This document shows, piece after piece, positions 1-8,484 of a stretch of DNA of 64,000 nt (the stretch's first letter is position 1; every line of letters starts with the position of its first letter). Under the pieces are notes generated by a model that saw nothing but the letters and a program-made list of their open reading frames with translations, did no database searches and was not told the DNA's origin. The stretch lies in assembly GCF_900142715.1 (NCBI RefSeq), contig NZ_FRBX01000001.1:496001-560000 (forward strand), written 5' to 3'. The position numbers and the translations under genes were made by a program. Source of the stretch: Flavobacterium pectinovorum (lineage in GTDB: Bacteria > Bacteroidota > Bacteroidia > Flavobacteriales > Flavobacteriaceae).

Positions 1-821
1 CCGGATCCATGTATCCTGAAGTTTTAAGGGAACATATTCAAAAATGTAAAAAGGCTACGAATAAACCTTTTGGAGTTAATATTCCGATGTTATACCCAAA
101 CATCGAAGAAATAATGAATATTATTGTTGAAGAAGACGTAAAAATCGTTTTTACTTCTGCAGGAAATCCTAAAACGTGGACTTCTTTTTTGAAAGAAAAA
201 GGAATTACGGTTGTGCATGTTGTAAGCAGCAGTATTTTTGCTCTTAAAGCACAAGATGCAGGAGTGGATGCTATTGTAGCGGAAGGTTTTGAAGCAGGAG
301 GTCATAATGGTCGTGACGAAACTACAACCTTGACGCTGATTCCAATGGTAAAAGAAAAAATCCAGATTCCGATTATCGCAGCGGGTGGAATTGCAACTGG
401 ACGCGGAATGCTGGCTGCCATGATTTTGGGTGCAGACGGAGTTCAGGTTGGAAGTCGCTTTGCAGCATCAATTGAATCATCGTCACACAATAATTTCAAA
501 CAAAAGATAGTTGATATAAAAGAAGGAGACACGCAATTGACATTGAAAGAATTAGCTCCTGTTAGATTGATTAAAAATAAATTTTATCAGGATGTTCAGG
601 ATTTATATGAAAAATGTCCTTCAAAAGAAGATTTAGTTCAGTTATTAGGCAGAGCGAGGGCAAAAAAAGGAATGTTTGAAGGAGATCTTGATGAAGGCGA
701 ACTTGAAATTGGACAAGTAGCCGGGTTGATTCATGAGATTTTGCCTGTTGAACAAATTATTAAAGAAATGATAGCAGATTTTGAAATTGCGCTTCAGGAA
801 AAGGCTAAATTTGAATTTTAA
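1..821 (+). CDS. Nitronate monooxygenase / 2-nitropropane dioxygenase family, 5'-truncated
   Basis: FMN-dependent (beta/alpha)8-barrel oxidase that would oxidise nitronates or related nitroalkanes in the cytoplasm. The reading frame is open from the window edge: Gly-Ser precede the first ATG at 9, and family members carry about 45 more N-terminal residues with the first FMN-binding loop, so the true start lies outside the window. Visible motifs are EAGGHNGRD, which carries the probable catalytic His, and AAGGIATGRGM followed by GADGVQVGSRF, the FMN-phosphate loops. The C-terminal helical part (GRARAKKGMFEGDLDEGELE) fits the bacterial NMO/DUF561-type branch. A small unknown gene follows 20 bp downstream. 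The family call is firm, the physiological substrate is not. Confidence 0.9.
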   Translation, partial: GSMYPEVLREHIQKCKKATNKPFGVNIPMLYPNIEEIMNIIVEEDVKIVFTSAGNPKTWTSFLKEKGITVVHVVSSSIFALKAQDAGVDAIVAEGFEAGGHNGRDETTTLTLIPMVKEKIQIPIIAAGGIATGRGMLAAMILGADGVQVGSRFAASIESSSHNNFKQKIVDIKEGDTQLTLKELAPVRLIKNKFYQDVQDLYEKCPSKEDLVQLLGRARAKKGMFEGDLDEGELEIGQVAGLIHEILPVEQIIKEMIADFEIALQEKAKFEF

Positions 822-841
822 TTATCTGCAAGAATTATATT

Positions 842-1255
842 ATGAAAATTATCCGCACTTATTATATTATATTATTTTTTTTAGGACTTGGTTTGCAACA
901 AACTTATAGTCAGGCATACCAATTTAAAACATCTGGTTTTAGTGTTTTAGAGAAAAATGAGAGAGGAAAATGGGGCGAGTGGTCCAATCTTGATTTAGTA
1001 AATCTTTCTGTAATACTTGATACTAATAAACACCGTATTGTAGTTTATTCACAGGAAATTCAGCTTTTTAGTATTTTGGATTATATAGAAAGAGAAGAAA
1101 ATGATACTGACATAGTATATTCTTTTATGTGTAAAGACAATAATGGAATGGACTGCAAAGTCTCTATCATTACCCGTAAAAAACAAGATTATCGCAAGCA
1201 ATTATATATTAATTACGATGATCGTATTATTGTTTATAATATTTTTAGTGTTTAG
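842..1255 (+). CDS. Hypothetical secreted protein
   Basis: A 137-residue protein not assigned to a named family. Residues 1-24 form a Sec-type signal peptide (hydrophobic stretch IILFFLGLGLQ, cleavage likely after TYSQA). The remainder is a small mixed alpha/beta domain without catalytic motifs; a WGEW segment and two Cys (in MCKDNNGMDCK) stand out. It lies 20 bp after the nitronate monooxygenase, so it may be cotranscribed. An overlapping +1-frame reading at 1143-1400 has no start context or protein character and was not called. The ATG at 842 is the only sensible start for the signal peptide. Confidence 0.7.
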   Translation: MKIIRTYYIILFFLGLGLQQTYSQAYQFKTSGFSVLEKNERGKWGEWSNLDLVNLSVILDTNKHRIVVYSQEIQLFSILDYIEREENDTDIVYSFMCKDNNGMDCKVSIITRKKQDYRKQLYINYDDRIIVYNIFSV

Positions 1256-1378
1256 AATCCAAATTTTATGTATCCAATATACTGTACATGCTAATGGGAT
1301 TATTACAGCTGAAGATGATTATAACGGAACTTATACTTTTTCAAGCAATGAAAGGATAAATGATAAAAAAAATATAGT

Positions 1379-1561
1379 ATGTTTTCAAGTAATTTGCTAA
1401 TTGGAATTTATGTATTGCTATTAATATTGAATGGATATTTTTGGTATAAATACAATCAACGTGCTACTTCAGATCAAAAAAAGAAAGAAGGCTGGAATAA
1501 TTATTACAGTCTTGCGACTGTATTTGTTTTAGTTTTGTTAGCTCAGAAACTAGGTCTTTAA
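1379..1561 (+). CDS. Small two-helix membrane protein
   Basis: A 60-residue protein with one hydrophobic segment at about 4-23 (LLIGIYVLLLILNGYFW) and a second at about 44-58 (LATVFVLVLLAQKLGL), joined by a charged Lys-rich loop (DQKKKEGWNNYY). This resembles small inner-membrane proteins common in Flavobacteriia, with no assignable function. A clear factor-independent terminator sits 30 bp downstream, which supports a transcription unit ending here. Confidence 0.6.
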   Translation: MFSSNLLIGIYVLLLILNGYFWYKYNQRATSDQKKKEGWNNYYSLATVFVLVLLAQKLGL

Positions 1562-1588
1562 AGTAATAAAATATTTATTGAGATATAA

Positions 1589-1626
1589 AACCCGACATGA
1601 CATGTTTTTTAAAAACTTGTCGGGTT
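1589..1626. terminator. Intrinsic terminator, possibly bidirectional
   Basis: Inverted repeat AACCCGACA (1589-1597) / TGTCGGGTT (1618-1626) with an A/T-rich loop containing T and A runs. It closes the 842-1561 unit on the plus strand and lies just beyond the minus-strand DUF4268 stop codon at 1678. Confidence 0.6.
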
Positions 1627-1677
1627 AACTATATAAAAAACTTAGAAACTTAGCCTCTCAGAATCTCAGAACCTTCA

Positions 1678-2112
1678 TTAAGATATATCCTTTATAAACT
1701 CATCATACTCCAGATAAAACATTTCAAGAGCGTGCATGTTTTCAAAGAAGAAATCGAAAATAGCATCCCAATTATTGCGGTTGCTAAAACCAACACCTTG
1801 TTTTTCTACCCAAATTCGGCTAATGGTTTTACCGCTTTCAAGCGTATAGTTCTTTTCGAAAACCAGATTTTTTATAAATTCTTCTTCGAGAATATTTTTT
1901 AAAGCTTCTATTTTTTCGAAATAAGCAGTTCGTTTTTCATCGCTTCGCTGTTCAATATCAATTAAGACCTGTGCTTTTTTATTATCTACATAAAATTTAA
2001 AAGAAAAGTCTTTGATTTTGGTGTCATAAAGTACCCATTTACGTGGATGTTTTTCGGCGAAAGCCACCCAAAATTCTCTTTTTAACTTTTGTGATTCTTC
2101 TCTACTGTACAT
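1678..2112 (-). CDS. DUF4268-type protein
   Basis: A 144-residue soluble protein recognised by its overall pattern: N-terminal SREESQKLKREFWVAFAEKHPRK, then a beta-sheet core with KFYVDNKKAQVLIDIEQRSD, a helical middle (ALKNILEEEFIKNLVF) and the closing ISRIWVEKQGVGFSNRNNW. DUF4268 resembles the C-terminal part of restriction-endonuclease-like or DNA-binding proteins, but no PD-(D/E)xK motif is evident here. It is monocistronic, convergent with the small genes to its left and divergent from the NUDIX gene. The ATG start at 2112 fits the family N-terminus. Function unknown. Confidence 0.75.
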   Translation of the reverse strand: MYSREESQKLKREFWVAFAEKHPRKWVLYDTKIKDFSFKFYVDNKKAQVLIDIEQRSDEKRTAYFEKIEALKNILEEEFIKNLVFEKNYTLESGKTISRIWVEKQGVGFSNRNNWDAIFDFFFENMHALEMFYLEYDEFIKDIS

Positions 2113-2203
2113 TTTTATGGCTTTGATTTGTGAAAACTTGTAGAACCGCGTTTTCTGAACTATATTTATATTTTATTTGAAAGTACAAAAATAAACTTTG
2201 AAT

Positions 2204-2854
2204 ATGGATTTTCAAGATTTTTTGCAATATGTTCCTAATTTAATTCCAGTTGAACTTCCGGCAGAGGCTGCGCATATAAAAATGGCCCCAAAAGAGCGTA
2301 CCGAAGCGTTAAAAAACCTTGATTTAAAAGCTGTAAATCCCAGAATTGCTGCTGTAATGATGCTTTTGTATCCAAAAAATAAAGAAACACATTTGGTTTT
2401 GATAGTCAGAAATGCTTATGAAGGAGTTCATTCGTCACAAATAGCATTTCCGGGAGGAAAATATGAAACTTTTGATATCAGTTACGAAGCAACTGCACTG
2501 CGGGAAACGCAGGAGGAAGTGGGAATTCTATCTGAAAAGATAGAAATTATAAAGGAATTTTCTCCAATGTATATTCCGCCAAGTAATTTTTTGGTACATC
2601 CTTTTTTAGGAATTTCGCGTGATGAACTTTCATTTTATCCGGATGTTCGTGAAGTAGCAGATATTATAGAGTTGCCGCTTTCAATTTTTTTAGACGATGA
2701 AATAATTATGGAAGCCACATTGTCAACTTCTTACGGATCTAATATTTTAGTTCCCGCATTCAATATTCAAAATCATATCGTTTGGGGGGCAACAGCCATG
2801 ATTTTAAGCGAACTTAGAGAAGTTTTGAAAACGAGTTTTCAGGAAAGTTTGTAA
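2204..2854 (+). CDS. NUDIX hydrolase, CoA-pyrophosphatase-like
   Basis: Predicted nucleoside-diphosphate-X hydrolase of the NudL/coenzyme A pyrophosphatase group. The group signature upstream of the Nudix box is present (LIVRNAYEGVHSSQIAFPGG), followed by a Nudix box whose core reads ATALRETQEEVGI, with the metal-binding Glu residues in RETQEE. An in-frame TTG at 2198 lies two codons upstream, but ATG at 2204 (MDFQDFLQYV) is preferred. The protein has 216 residues, normal for the family. It stands alone, with a good promoter for the next gene after it, and would act in the cytosol as a housekeeping or sanitation enzyme. Confidence 0.88.
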   Translation: MDFQDFLQYVPNLIPVELPAEAAHIKMAPKERTEALKNLDLKAVNPRIAAVMMLLYPKNKETHLVLIVRNAYEGVHSSQIAFPGGKYETFDISYEATALRETQEEVGILSEKIEIIKEFSPMYIPPSNFLVHPFLGISRDELSFYPDVREVADIIELPLSIFLDDEIIMEATLSTSYGSNILVPAFNIQNHIVWGATAMILSELREVLKTSFQESL

Positions 2855-2920
2855 AAACATAAAATTAACAATTTGATATTCATAAGAATAACAAAATTTT
2901 TCCGAAATTGCTTATTGCTA

Positions 2921-2949
2921 TTGCTAAACGAATAATTTTTGTATGTTTG
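2921..2949 (+). promoter_or_regulatory. Bacteroidota-type promoter for the acyltransferase gene
   Basis: TTG (2921-2923), 18 bp spacer, then TATGTTTG (2942-2949), which matches TAnnTTTG. Transcription would begin near 2956, giving a leader of about 25 nt before ATG 2982. Confidence 0.6.
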
Positions 2950-2981
2950 CGAACTAACAAAAAATAACACAATACACTGCT

Positions 2982-3791
2982 ATGGGATTGTTTAAACGAA
3001 ATCCTTTCGGACATATATTATTTATCAAGAAATGGTTAATCCGTATTTTGGGTGCTATGACGCACCGAAGATACAGAGGGTTTAATGATTTGCAGATTGA
3101 AGGATCTGAAATAATTAAAACATTACCTGATACAAATGTTTTGTTTATATCCAATCACCAAACTTATTTTGCGGATGTTGTAGCTATGTTTCATGTGTTT
3201 AATGCAAGTTTAAGCGGACGTCAGGATACAATTAAGAATATCGGTTATTTGTGGCAACCTAAAATGAATTTGTATTATGTTGCAGCCAAAGAAACCATGC
3301 AGGCCGGATTATTGCCAAGAATTTTGGCATATGTTGGTGCTATTACCGTAGAAAGAACCTGGCGCGCTAAAGGCGTCGATGTAACAGAAAAACGTGATGT
3401 AAACCCAAATGATACCGAAAATATTCGAATTGCGCTTGAAGATGGCTGGGTAATTACGTTTCCGCAAGGAACTACAAAATCTTTTAAACCCGTTAGAAAA
3501 GGAACTGCACATATCATCAAACAACATAAACCTATTGTAATTCCTATTGTAATTGATGGTTTCCGTCGTTCATTTGATAAAAAAGGTTTACGAATGAAAA
3601 AGAAAGGAATTTTGCAGTCTTTCATCATCAAAGAACCTCTTGATATTGATTATGAAAATGATACGATCGACGAAATAGTTGAAAAAGTAGAATATGCCAT
3701 CGAACAGCATCCATCATTTTTAAAAGTTATTCCTGCTGAAGAAATTAAAGCGGAAGAAGAACTTAACAAATTGAGAAGATGGGAATATTAA
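2982..3791 (+). CDS. 1-acyl-sn-glycerol-3-phosphate acyltransferase family (PlsC-like)
   Basis: Lysophospholipid acyltransferase, predicted to acylate a glycerol-phosphate or lyso-lipid at the inner membrane. The first acyltransferase motif is NHQTYFAD (His59, Asp65). The spacing is HX5D instead of the common HX4D, apparently from an extra Ala. The lipid-phosphate motif is ITFPQGT (usual FPEGT, with Gln for Glu), and PIVIPIVIDGF supplies motif IV. Residues 10-28 are hydrophobic/amphipathic and could anchor the protein to the membrane. Length is 269 residues. It stands alone behind its own promoter. The family call is strong; acceptor and acyl donor are not determined. Confidence 0.85.
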   Translation: MGLFKRNPFGHILFIKKWLIRILGAMTHRRYRGFNDLQIEGSEIIKTLPDTNVLFISNHQTYFADVVAMFHVFNASLSGRQDTIKNIGYLWQPKMNLYYVAAKETMQAGLLPRILAYVGAITVERTWRAKGVDVTEKRDVNPNDTENIRIALEDGWVITFPQGTTKSFKPVRKGTAHIIKQHKPIVIPIVIDGFRRSFDKKGLRMKKKGILQSFIIKEPLDIDYENDTIDEIVEKVEYAIEQHPSFLKVIPAEEIKAEEELNKLRRWEY

Positions 3792-3860
3792 TGATTTTAG
3801 ATTTCAGAGTTTAGATTTTAGATTTTAGATTGAAAAACTTTTGTTTTAGGTTGGAAAACT

Positions 3861-3892
3861 GGGACTTAGTAGCTAAGTCCCGAGGCTTCGGG
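3861..3892. repeat. Double hairpin in the intergenic region
   Basis: GGGACTTAG-TAG-CTAAGTCCC (3861-3881), immediately followed by CCCGA-GGCT-TCGGG (3879-3892), which shares the CCC. The surrounding 3800-3840 consists of repeats of TTTAGATT. A related CCCGAAGCTTCGGGA palindrome occurs near 21952. It could terminate the acyltransferase transcript, but no clean T-tract follows. Confidence 0.45.
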
Positions 3893-3948
3893 ATAGAGAC
3901 TTTTAAAAAAAACTTTGAACCTTTGTCACTCTGTACCTTTGAACCTTT

Positions 3949-4581
3949 TTAAAAATCTATCTTCTTCAATTCTTTATAATTAGCATATAATCTTCGCAAT
4001 AGAGTTCCGTACAACAATCTGTAGAAACACCAGAATATCCCTAAGAACGCCAGAGTTACAAGAAATAAAATACCAACCGTCATCATCATTGCTTTTCCGT
4101 TTGCAGATAATTTATCTCTTAAAAATTCCATTTCGGGATTATATACAAAGGCAATAAAAAAGCTAATAATTGAGCTTAAAACAGCCATTCCTAAATTGTA
4201 CCAAACGTAGTATTGAACTGTTTTTCTGGTTTTCAAAATGCTGCTCATCAATAATTTGGTAGAACCTGTTGTTGATATTGTTTTGTAATTTTTGTAAAAA
4301 AAGTACACAAATATCAGTACTACTACATAATTGAAATAGGTTAAAAGTTCAAGATAAAATATCATTTCTGCGTGTTTTATCTTAATCAGCATTTCATCTG
4401 TACTAAAAAAGAAGTTTGAAACTGTCCAGAATAATATCTCTAAAATACTGATTATCAAAATCCACTTCACGATTGAAGAAGATTTTTTATGAATCATTTT
4501 GTAGATTTCATTTTCCGAAATTTGTTCAAAAGAATCCGAGTTCTTTTTCCAGTCTTTTTTTAATAAATCCAGTTCTTTCAT
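3949..4581 (-). CDS. Four-helix membrane protein paired with the ECF sigma factor
   Basis: A 210-residue protein with a charged N-terminal cytoplasmic helix (MKELDLLKKDWKKNSDSFEQ, residues 1-20) and four hydrophobic segments at about 40-59, 73-96, 123-146 and 164-190. It lies 9 bp after the ECF sigma gene on the same strand, the usual arrangement for a cognate anti-sigma factor or membrane regulator. The N-terminus recalls DUF6768/anti-sigma-like small membrane proteins of Bacteroidota, but there is no zinc-binding ZAS motif, so an anti-sigma function is an inference from position. Confidence 0.65.
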   Translation of the reverse strand: MKELDLLKKDWKKNSDSFEQISENEIYKMIHKKSSSIVKWILIISILEILFWTVSNFFFSTDEMLIKIKHAEMIFYLELLTYFNYVVVLIFVYFFYKNYKTISTTGSTKLLMSSILKTRKTVQYYVWYNLGMAVLSSIISFFIAFVYNPEMEFLRDKLSANGKAMMMTVGILFLVTLAFLGIFWCFYRLLYGTLLRRLYANYKELKKIDF

Positions 4582-4590
4582 AAATAATTT

Positions 4591-5085
4591 TTAAGGATTT
4601 AGTATTTTTTTGAGTTTCCCTTTAATTCTGTTCATTTTCACACGTGCATTCACTTCGCTGATTCCGAGAGTTTCGGCTATTTCTTGATAATCTTTGTCTT
4701 CTAAATACATAAAAACTAATGCTTTTTCGATGTCATTAAGTTGATAAACTGCTTTGTACATCAATTTAATTTGTTCTTCCTCTTCATAATTATAATCAAC
4801 ATCTTTTACAAAATGCTGATGGCTTTCATATTCTACTGTCGATACGGTTCGTTTGGTTTTGCGGTATAAAGTAATGGCGGTATTTAAGGCCACGCGGTAC
4901 GTCCAGGTCGAAAATTTGCTGTCGCCCCTAAATTTTGGATACGCTTTCCAGAGCTGAATTGTTATTTCCTGAAACAAATCTTTATGTGCATCTTCGCCGG
5001 CAGTATATAATCTACAAATCTTGTGGATTATATTCTGATTTGCCTGCAATTGCGCAACAAATGATTGTTCTAGGTTTTCGGTCAT
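4591..5085 (-). CDS. RNA polymerase sigma factor, ECF type
   Basis: A 164-residue extracytoplasmic-function sigma factor. Region 2 is seen in DLFQEITIQLWKAYPKF followed by FSTWTYRVALNTAI (about 37-75), which binds core polymerase and melts the -10 element. Region 4 is a helix-turn-helix in YQEIAETLGISEVNARVKMN (about 130-150), which reads the -35 element. It is the first gene of a two-gene unit with the four-helix membrane protein, so activity is probably controlled at the membrane. The ATG at 5085 gives a normal length. The regulon is not visible from sequence. Confidence 0.9.
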   Translation of the reverse strand: MTENLEQSFVAQLQANQNIIHKICRLYTAGEDAHKDLFQEITIQLWKAYPKFRGDSKFSTWTYRVALNTAITLYRKTKRTVSTVEYESHQHFVKDVDYNYEEEEQIKLMYKAVYQLNDIEKALVFMYLEDKDYQEIAETLGISEVNARVKMNRIKGKLKKILNP

Positions 5086-5234
5086 AATGTATTAGTAGTT
5101 ATGAAATCATTTTTGTTACAACTAGTTTTTCTTTTTGCCATGAATTTTACAAATTTCCCCAATTCTGTATAATTTGTAATTATAATTATAAAAATAAAAA
5201 TTCGTGAAGGATTCGTGAAATTTGTGGCAGACTC

Positions 5235-6296
5235 TTATAATTCTCTGTTTTTATAATAATTCACCATCAAATCTAAAAATTTACTGTAACTGTCCATACC
5301 GTCTTTTTGATTGTTTGATTTTAGGAAATTATCATAAAGAAAATAAAAACCTTCATCGAGAAAAGTATTATATTTTTTGTGAAAATCTTCGCTTTCCTTA
5401 TAGTTTTTTAAAATTCCGATATGTACTGATTTCTTTAATTGATCAAAAACTTTCTCGTTTTTATATTTCCAAATTCCCAGACAATAATGTAATGTAAAAC
5501 TATATCCTGCATATTGGTAGTAAAGATTGTCGTTTTTAAGAGAAGCCAAAACACCAATAAAATTGCATTCATTTTCACTGGCAAAACCAATTTGATGTGC
5601 CATTTCGTGAGCTGTCGTTTGAGGGAAATTGTACATTGGCAGTAAATCATTAATCTGCGCCTCATTAGTAAACGGATTTAAATAACCGCCAAACCCCATA
5701 TATGTCAGAGGCGTGCTGAATAGTGATTTCTTAACGCTTAAAATTTTATATTTAAAATAAGGATGTTCTTTGGCTAAATTATCATAACCATTTAAAATCA
5801 TTTGAAATGATTCTTTTTGTGAGTAAGGAAAAACAATTTTTGCAGTGTCATTTTTTGTGATGGAAAACTGAATTTCATTCGTCTTAACTATTAGTCTTTT
5901 TGTAAAAGCTAAAAATTCAGCATCGTTATATTCTCTTTTGATTTCCATTTTTTCGAAAAGAGGTTCGCGATAATAGTTAAAAGCCCATAGTAGATGAAAG
6001 AAAAAGTAAAAAACTGAAATTTTGCCTAAAATTTTTAAAAGATGGTCTTTCCAATCTGTTTTCCATGTTTTTCGTATTTTCCAAAACCAGCTTATTATAG
6101 ACAAAAGCAAAACAGCATAGATACAATCGCCAACTGAAAACGGAATTTTTCCTAAAACAGATCTTGAAAAATGCGAAATTCTAACAAAGAGATTGTTGCT
6201 GTAAAAGCCTTCAACAAAATCCGGAAAATAGCGCAGGATTTTTAAAAAGATAATTTGAATTAATAGAAATAAGGGAAGGATATATTTTCTTCTCAC
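5235..6296 (-). CDS. DUF3810 membrane protein with an HEXXH motif
   Basis: About 353 residues if started at the GTG at 6296 (V/M-RRKYILPLFLLIQ). The open frame extends to another GTG at 6389, but those residues are Lys/Tyr-rich and overlap the divergent antitoxin gene, and family members begin at the RRKYILP region. Three N-terminal hydrophobic segments are followed by a soluble domain. The most conserved-looking part is TTAHEMAHQIGFASENE, with HEMAH at residues 230-234 and two downstream Glu (241, 243), which looks like a zinc-metallopeptidase centre. DUF3810 has no established function known to me, so peptidase activity is an inference. It is divergent from the toxin-antitoxin pair. Confidence 0.8.
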   Translation of the reverse strand: MRRKYILPLFLLIQIIFLKILRYFPDFVEGFYSNNLFVRISHFSRSVLGKIPFSVGDCIYAVLLLSIISWFWKIRKTWKTDWKDHLLKILGKISVFYFFFHLLWAFNYYREPLFEKMEIKREYNDAEFLAFTKRLIVKTNEIQFSITKNDTAKIVFPYSQKESFQMILNGYDNLAKEHPYFKYKILSVKKSLFSTPLTYMGFGGYLNPFTNEAQINDLLPMYNFPQTTAHEMAHQIGFASENECNFIGVLASLKNDNLYYQYAGYSFTLHYCLGIWKYKNEKVFDQLKKSVHIGILKNYKESEDFHKKYNTFLDEGFYFLYDNFLKSNNQKDGMDSYSKFLDLMVNYYKNREL

Positions 6297-6382
6297 GATT
6301 TTGCTTTTGGTATAAAAATAATAATTAATATAGTAGTTCGCTTTCTTTTTTTGTAAATTTGTTACTTGATAAAAGGAAAAAA

Positions 6383-6595
6383 ATGACACAAATCACTTTA
6401 AATATTCCCGACAATGAATTGTCATTCTTTATGCAGTTGATAGAAAAATTTAATTACGAAACCGTAATTAACGAATTTTCTGTAACTGAAGAAATGAAAA
6501 ATTTATTAGATGAAAGAAGATCAACATCCAAAGTTGAGGATTTTCTTCCATGGAATGAAGCAAAAAAACAATTGCGTTTTAAATCCGGAAAATGA
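6383..6595 (+). CDS. Putative antitoxin of a ParE-type module
   Basis: A 70-residue acidic-amphipathic protein (MTQITLNIPDNELSFFMQLI...) that starts with a beta-strand/helix pattern like ribbon-helix-helix or Phd-style antitoxins and ends in a basic tail (KKQLRFKSGK). ATG 6383 is chosen over an upstream in-frame TTG at 6359 because the -7-like box TAAATTTG (6354-6361) would place the transcript start near 6368. Its last 4 bp overlap the toxin start (ATGA), the translational coupling typical of toxin-antitoxin operons. Assignment rests mainly on the partner gene. Confidence 0.75.
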   Translation: MTQITLNIPDNELSFFMQLIEKFNYETVINEFSVTEEMKNLLDERRSTSKVEDFLPWNEAKKQLRFKSGK

Positions 6596-6885
6596 TTTTT
6601 GAAGTTGTAATTGAGCCAAGAGCAATTCTTGATATACAAGATGCAATTGATTATTATGAAGCTAAAAAATCCGGATTAGGTGAATATTTTCATCAGATAA
6701 TTGATGATCATATAGAAACATTGACAAAAAATCCTTTCTTCCAAATTAGATATAAAGATTATCACGGTTTACCCACGAAAAAATTCCCCTTTATTATCTT
6801 TTATTTTATTGATGAAAATTTAAAAACAATTTACATTATATCTGTTTTTAATACATCATTAAATCCATCAAAATATCCTAAATAA
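6592..6885 (+). CDS. RelE/ParE superfamily toxin
   Basis: A 97-residue protein of the ParE/RelE fold. The opening FEVVIEPRAILDIQDAIDYYE is the classic ParE N-terminal strand and helix, the middle has the GLGEYFHQIIDDHIETL helix, and the end has KKFPFIIFYFIDENLKTIYIISVF with the two C-terminal strands. ParE members poison gyrase and RelE members cut ribosome-bound mRNA; the sequence fits ParE better. It overlaps the antitoxin by 4 bp. There is no sign of truncation. The module sits between housekeeping genes with no integrase nearby. Confidence 0.85.
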   Translation: MIFEVVIEPRAILDIQDAIDYYEAKKSGLGEYFHQIIDDHIETLTKNPFFQIRYKDYHGLPTKKFPFIIFYFIDENLKTIYIISVFNTSLNPSKYPK

Positions 6886-7017
6886 TTCTTGTGACGCAGT
6901 TTAAAGATTAATTATAATTTGCACTCATTATCGTAATTCGTGGCAAAAAAACGAAAACAATCCTGCTAAACTTTGTAACTTTGGAACTCTTAATTGTTAA
7001 ACTTCAAACAAAATATA

Positions 7018-8478
7018 ATGAGTCAGGAAATAAGAAATCTGGAACCGAAAGCACTTTGGAATAAATTTGCAGATTTAAACGCCGTTCCGCGTCCGTCTAA
7101 GAAAGAAGAACGCGTAATCGAGTTTATGAAAAACTTTGGAAACAGCTTAGGTTTAGAAACTTTTGAAGACGAAATTCGAAATGTAATCATTAGAAAGCCT
7201 GCCACGCCGGGAATGGAAAATCGCAAAGCAATTGTAATGCAGGGACATCTTGATATGGTGCATCAAAAAAATGCAGATACCGTTTTTGATTTCGATACGC
7301 AAGGAATTGACATGTATGTTGATGGTGACTGGGTTCGTGCTAAAGGAACAACTCTGGGAGCTGACAATGGGTTAGGAGTAGCGACAATTATGGCCATTTT
7401 AGAGAGCAAAGATATTCCGCATCCTGCAATTGAAGCATTATTTACAATTGATGAAGAAACAGGAATGACAGGTGCTTTAAATTTAAAAGGAGGAATTCTT
7501 CAAGGTCAGATTTTATTGAATTTAGATACAGAAGAAGACGATGAAATTGATATAGGATGCGCTGGTGGAATTGATGTAACGGCTACAAGAACGTATCATG
7601 AAGAAGAAGTTCCTGAAGGTTCAGTTGGTCATATTATTACCGTAAAAGGACTTAATGGAGGGCATTCAGGAATGGATATTCATAAAGGTCTTGGTAATGC
7701 CAATAAAATTATGAATCGCTTGTTATTTGATGGTTTTGAAAACTTCGGATTGCAAGTTGTTGAGATCAATGGTGGAAGCTTACGAAATGCGATTCCAAGA
7801 GAAAGTGTTGCTAAAGTAATTATTTCTGAAATGTTTGATGAAGCCTACATTTTTGATATGCAGGAAATTATCAATGACATTAAAGCTGAATATAAAACAA
7901 CAGAACCAAACCTTACTATTGAAATTGTAAAATGCGATTTACCAGAGAAAGTAATGGATTTGGGTGTTCAGGAAGGAATCATCAGAGCAATCTATGCCGC
8001 TCATAATGGTGTTTACAGAATGAGCGCTGATATGGATGACTTAGTTGAAACTTCAAATAATATTGCCAGAGTTGTTATAAAAGATGGTGAAATTCTAGTA
8101 GGATGCCTAACACGTTCTTCTGTTGAAAGTTCAAAATTTGATTTAGCAAACTCATTGCGTTCTGCTTTTGAATTGGTAGGCTGCGAGGTAGAACTTTCTG
8201 GTTCTTATCCAGGCTGGACACCAAATGTAAACTCTGAAATTTTAGATACTTTGGTAGGGATTTATGAGAAACAAAACGGCGAAAAGCCAAAAGTTGTAGC
8301 TTGTCACGCTGGTTTAGAATGTGGGATTTTAGGAACAAATTATCCTGATATGGATATGATTTCTTTTGGACCAACAATTCACGGTGCCCATTCTCCAGAT
8401 GAAAGAGCAAGTATTTCATCTGCTCAAAAATATTGGAAATTTGTATTAGAAATTCTTTCGAATATACCGGTAAAATAA
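7018..8478 (+). CDS. pepD: Aminoacyl-histidine dipeptidase (cytosolic nonspecific dipeptidase, M20 family)
   Basis: Zinc dipeptidase, 486 residues from ATG 7018 (MSQEIRNLEPKALWNKFADL); an in-frame TTG at 6994 adds eight residues of no family character. Metal ligands and catalytic residues are evident: GHLDMVHQK (His ligand and catalytic Asp), LGADNGLG (bridging Asp), DEETGMTG (general-base Glu and ligand), HAGLECG and GPTIHGAHSPDE (final His). The insert between is the dimerisation lid. It hydrolyses Xaa-His and many other dipeptides in the cytosol for peptide nutrient use. It is monocistronic, with a -7-like TAACTTTG at 6976-6983. Length and motif order match E. coli PepD. Confidence 0.93.
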   Translation: MSQEIRNLEPKALWNKFADLNAVPRPSKKEERVIEFMKNFGNSLGLETFEDEIRNVIIRKPATPGMENRKAIVMQGHLDMVHQKNADTVFDFDTQGIDMYVDGDWVRAKGTTLGADNGLGVATIMAILESKDIPHPAIEALFTIDEETGMTGALNLKGGILQGQILLNLDTEEDDEIDIGCAGGIDVTATRTYHEEEVPEGSVGHIITVKGLNGGHSGMDIHKGLGNANKIMNRLLFDGFENFGLQVVEINGGSLRNAIPRESVAKVIISEMFDEAYIFDMQEIINDIKAEYKTTEPNLTIEIVKCDLPEKVMDLGVQEGIIRAIYAAHNGVYRMSADMDDLVETSNNIARVVIKDGEILVGCLTRSSVESSKFDLANSLRSAFELVGCEVELSGSYPGWTPNVNSEILDTLVGIYEKQNGEKPKVVACHAGLECGILGTNYPDMDMISFGPTIHGAHSPDERASISSAQKYWKFVLEILSNIPVK

Positions 8479-8484
8479 AGTTTA

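Noticed and set aside
1143-1400. Plus-strand 85-residue frame over the end of the 842 gene
   Set aside because: It overlaps an apparently coding frame, lacks an independent start context and has no domain; a frameshift of the 842 gene was considered, but both ends look natural.
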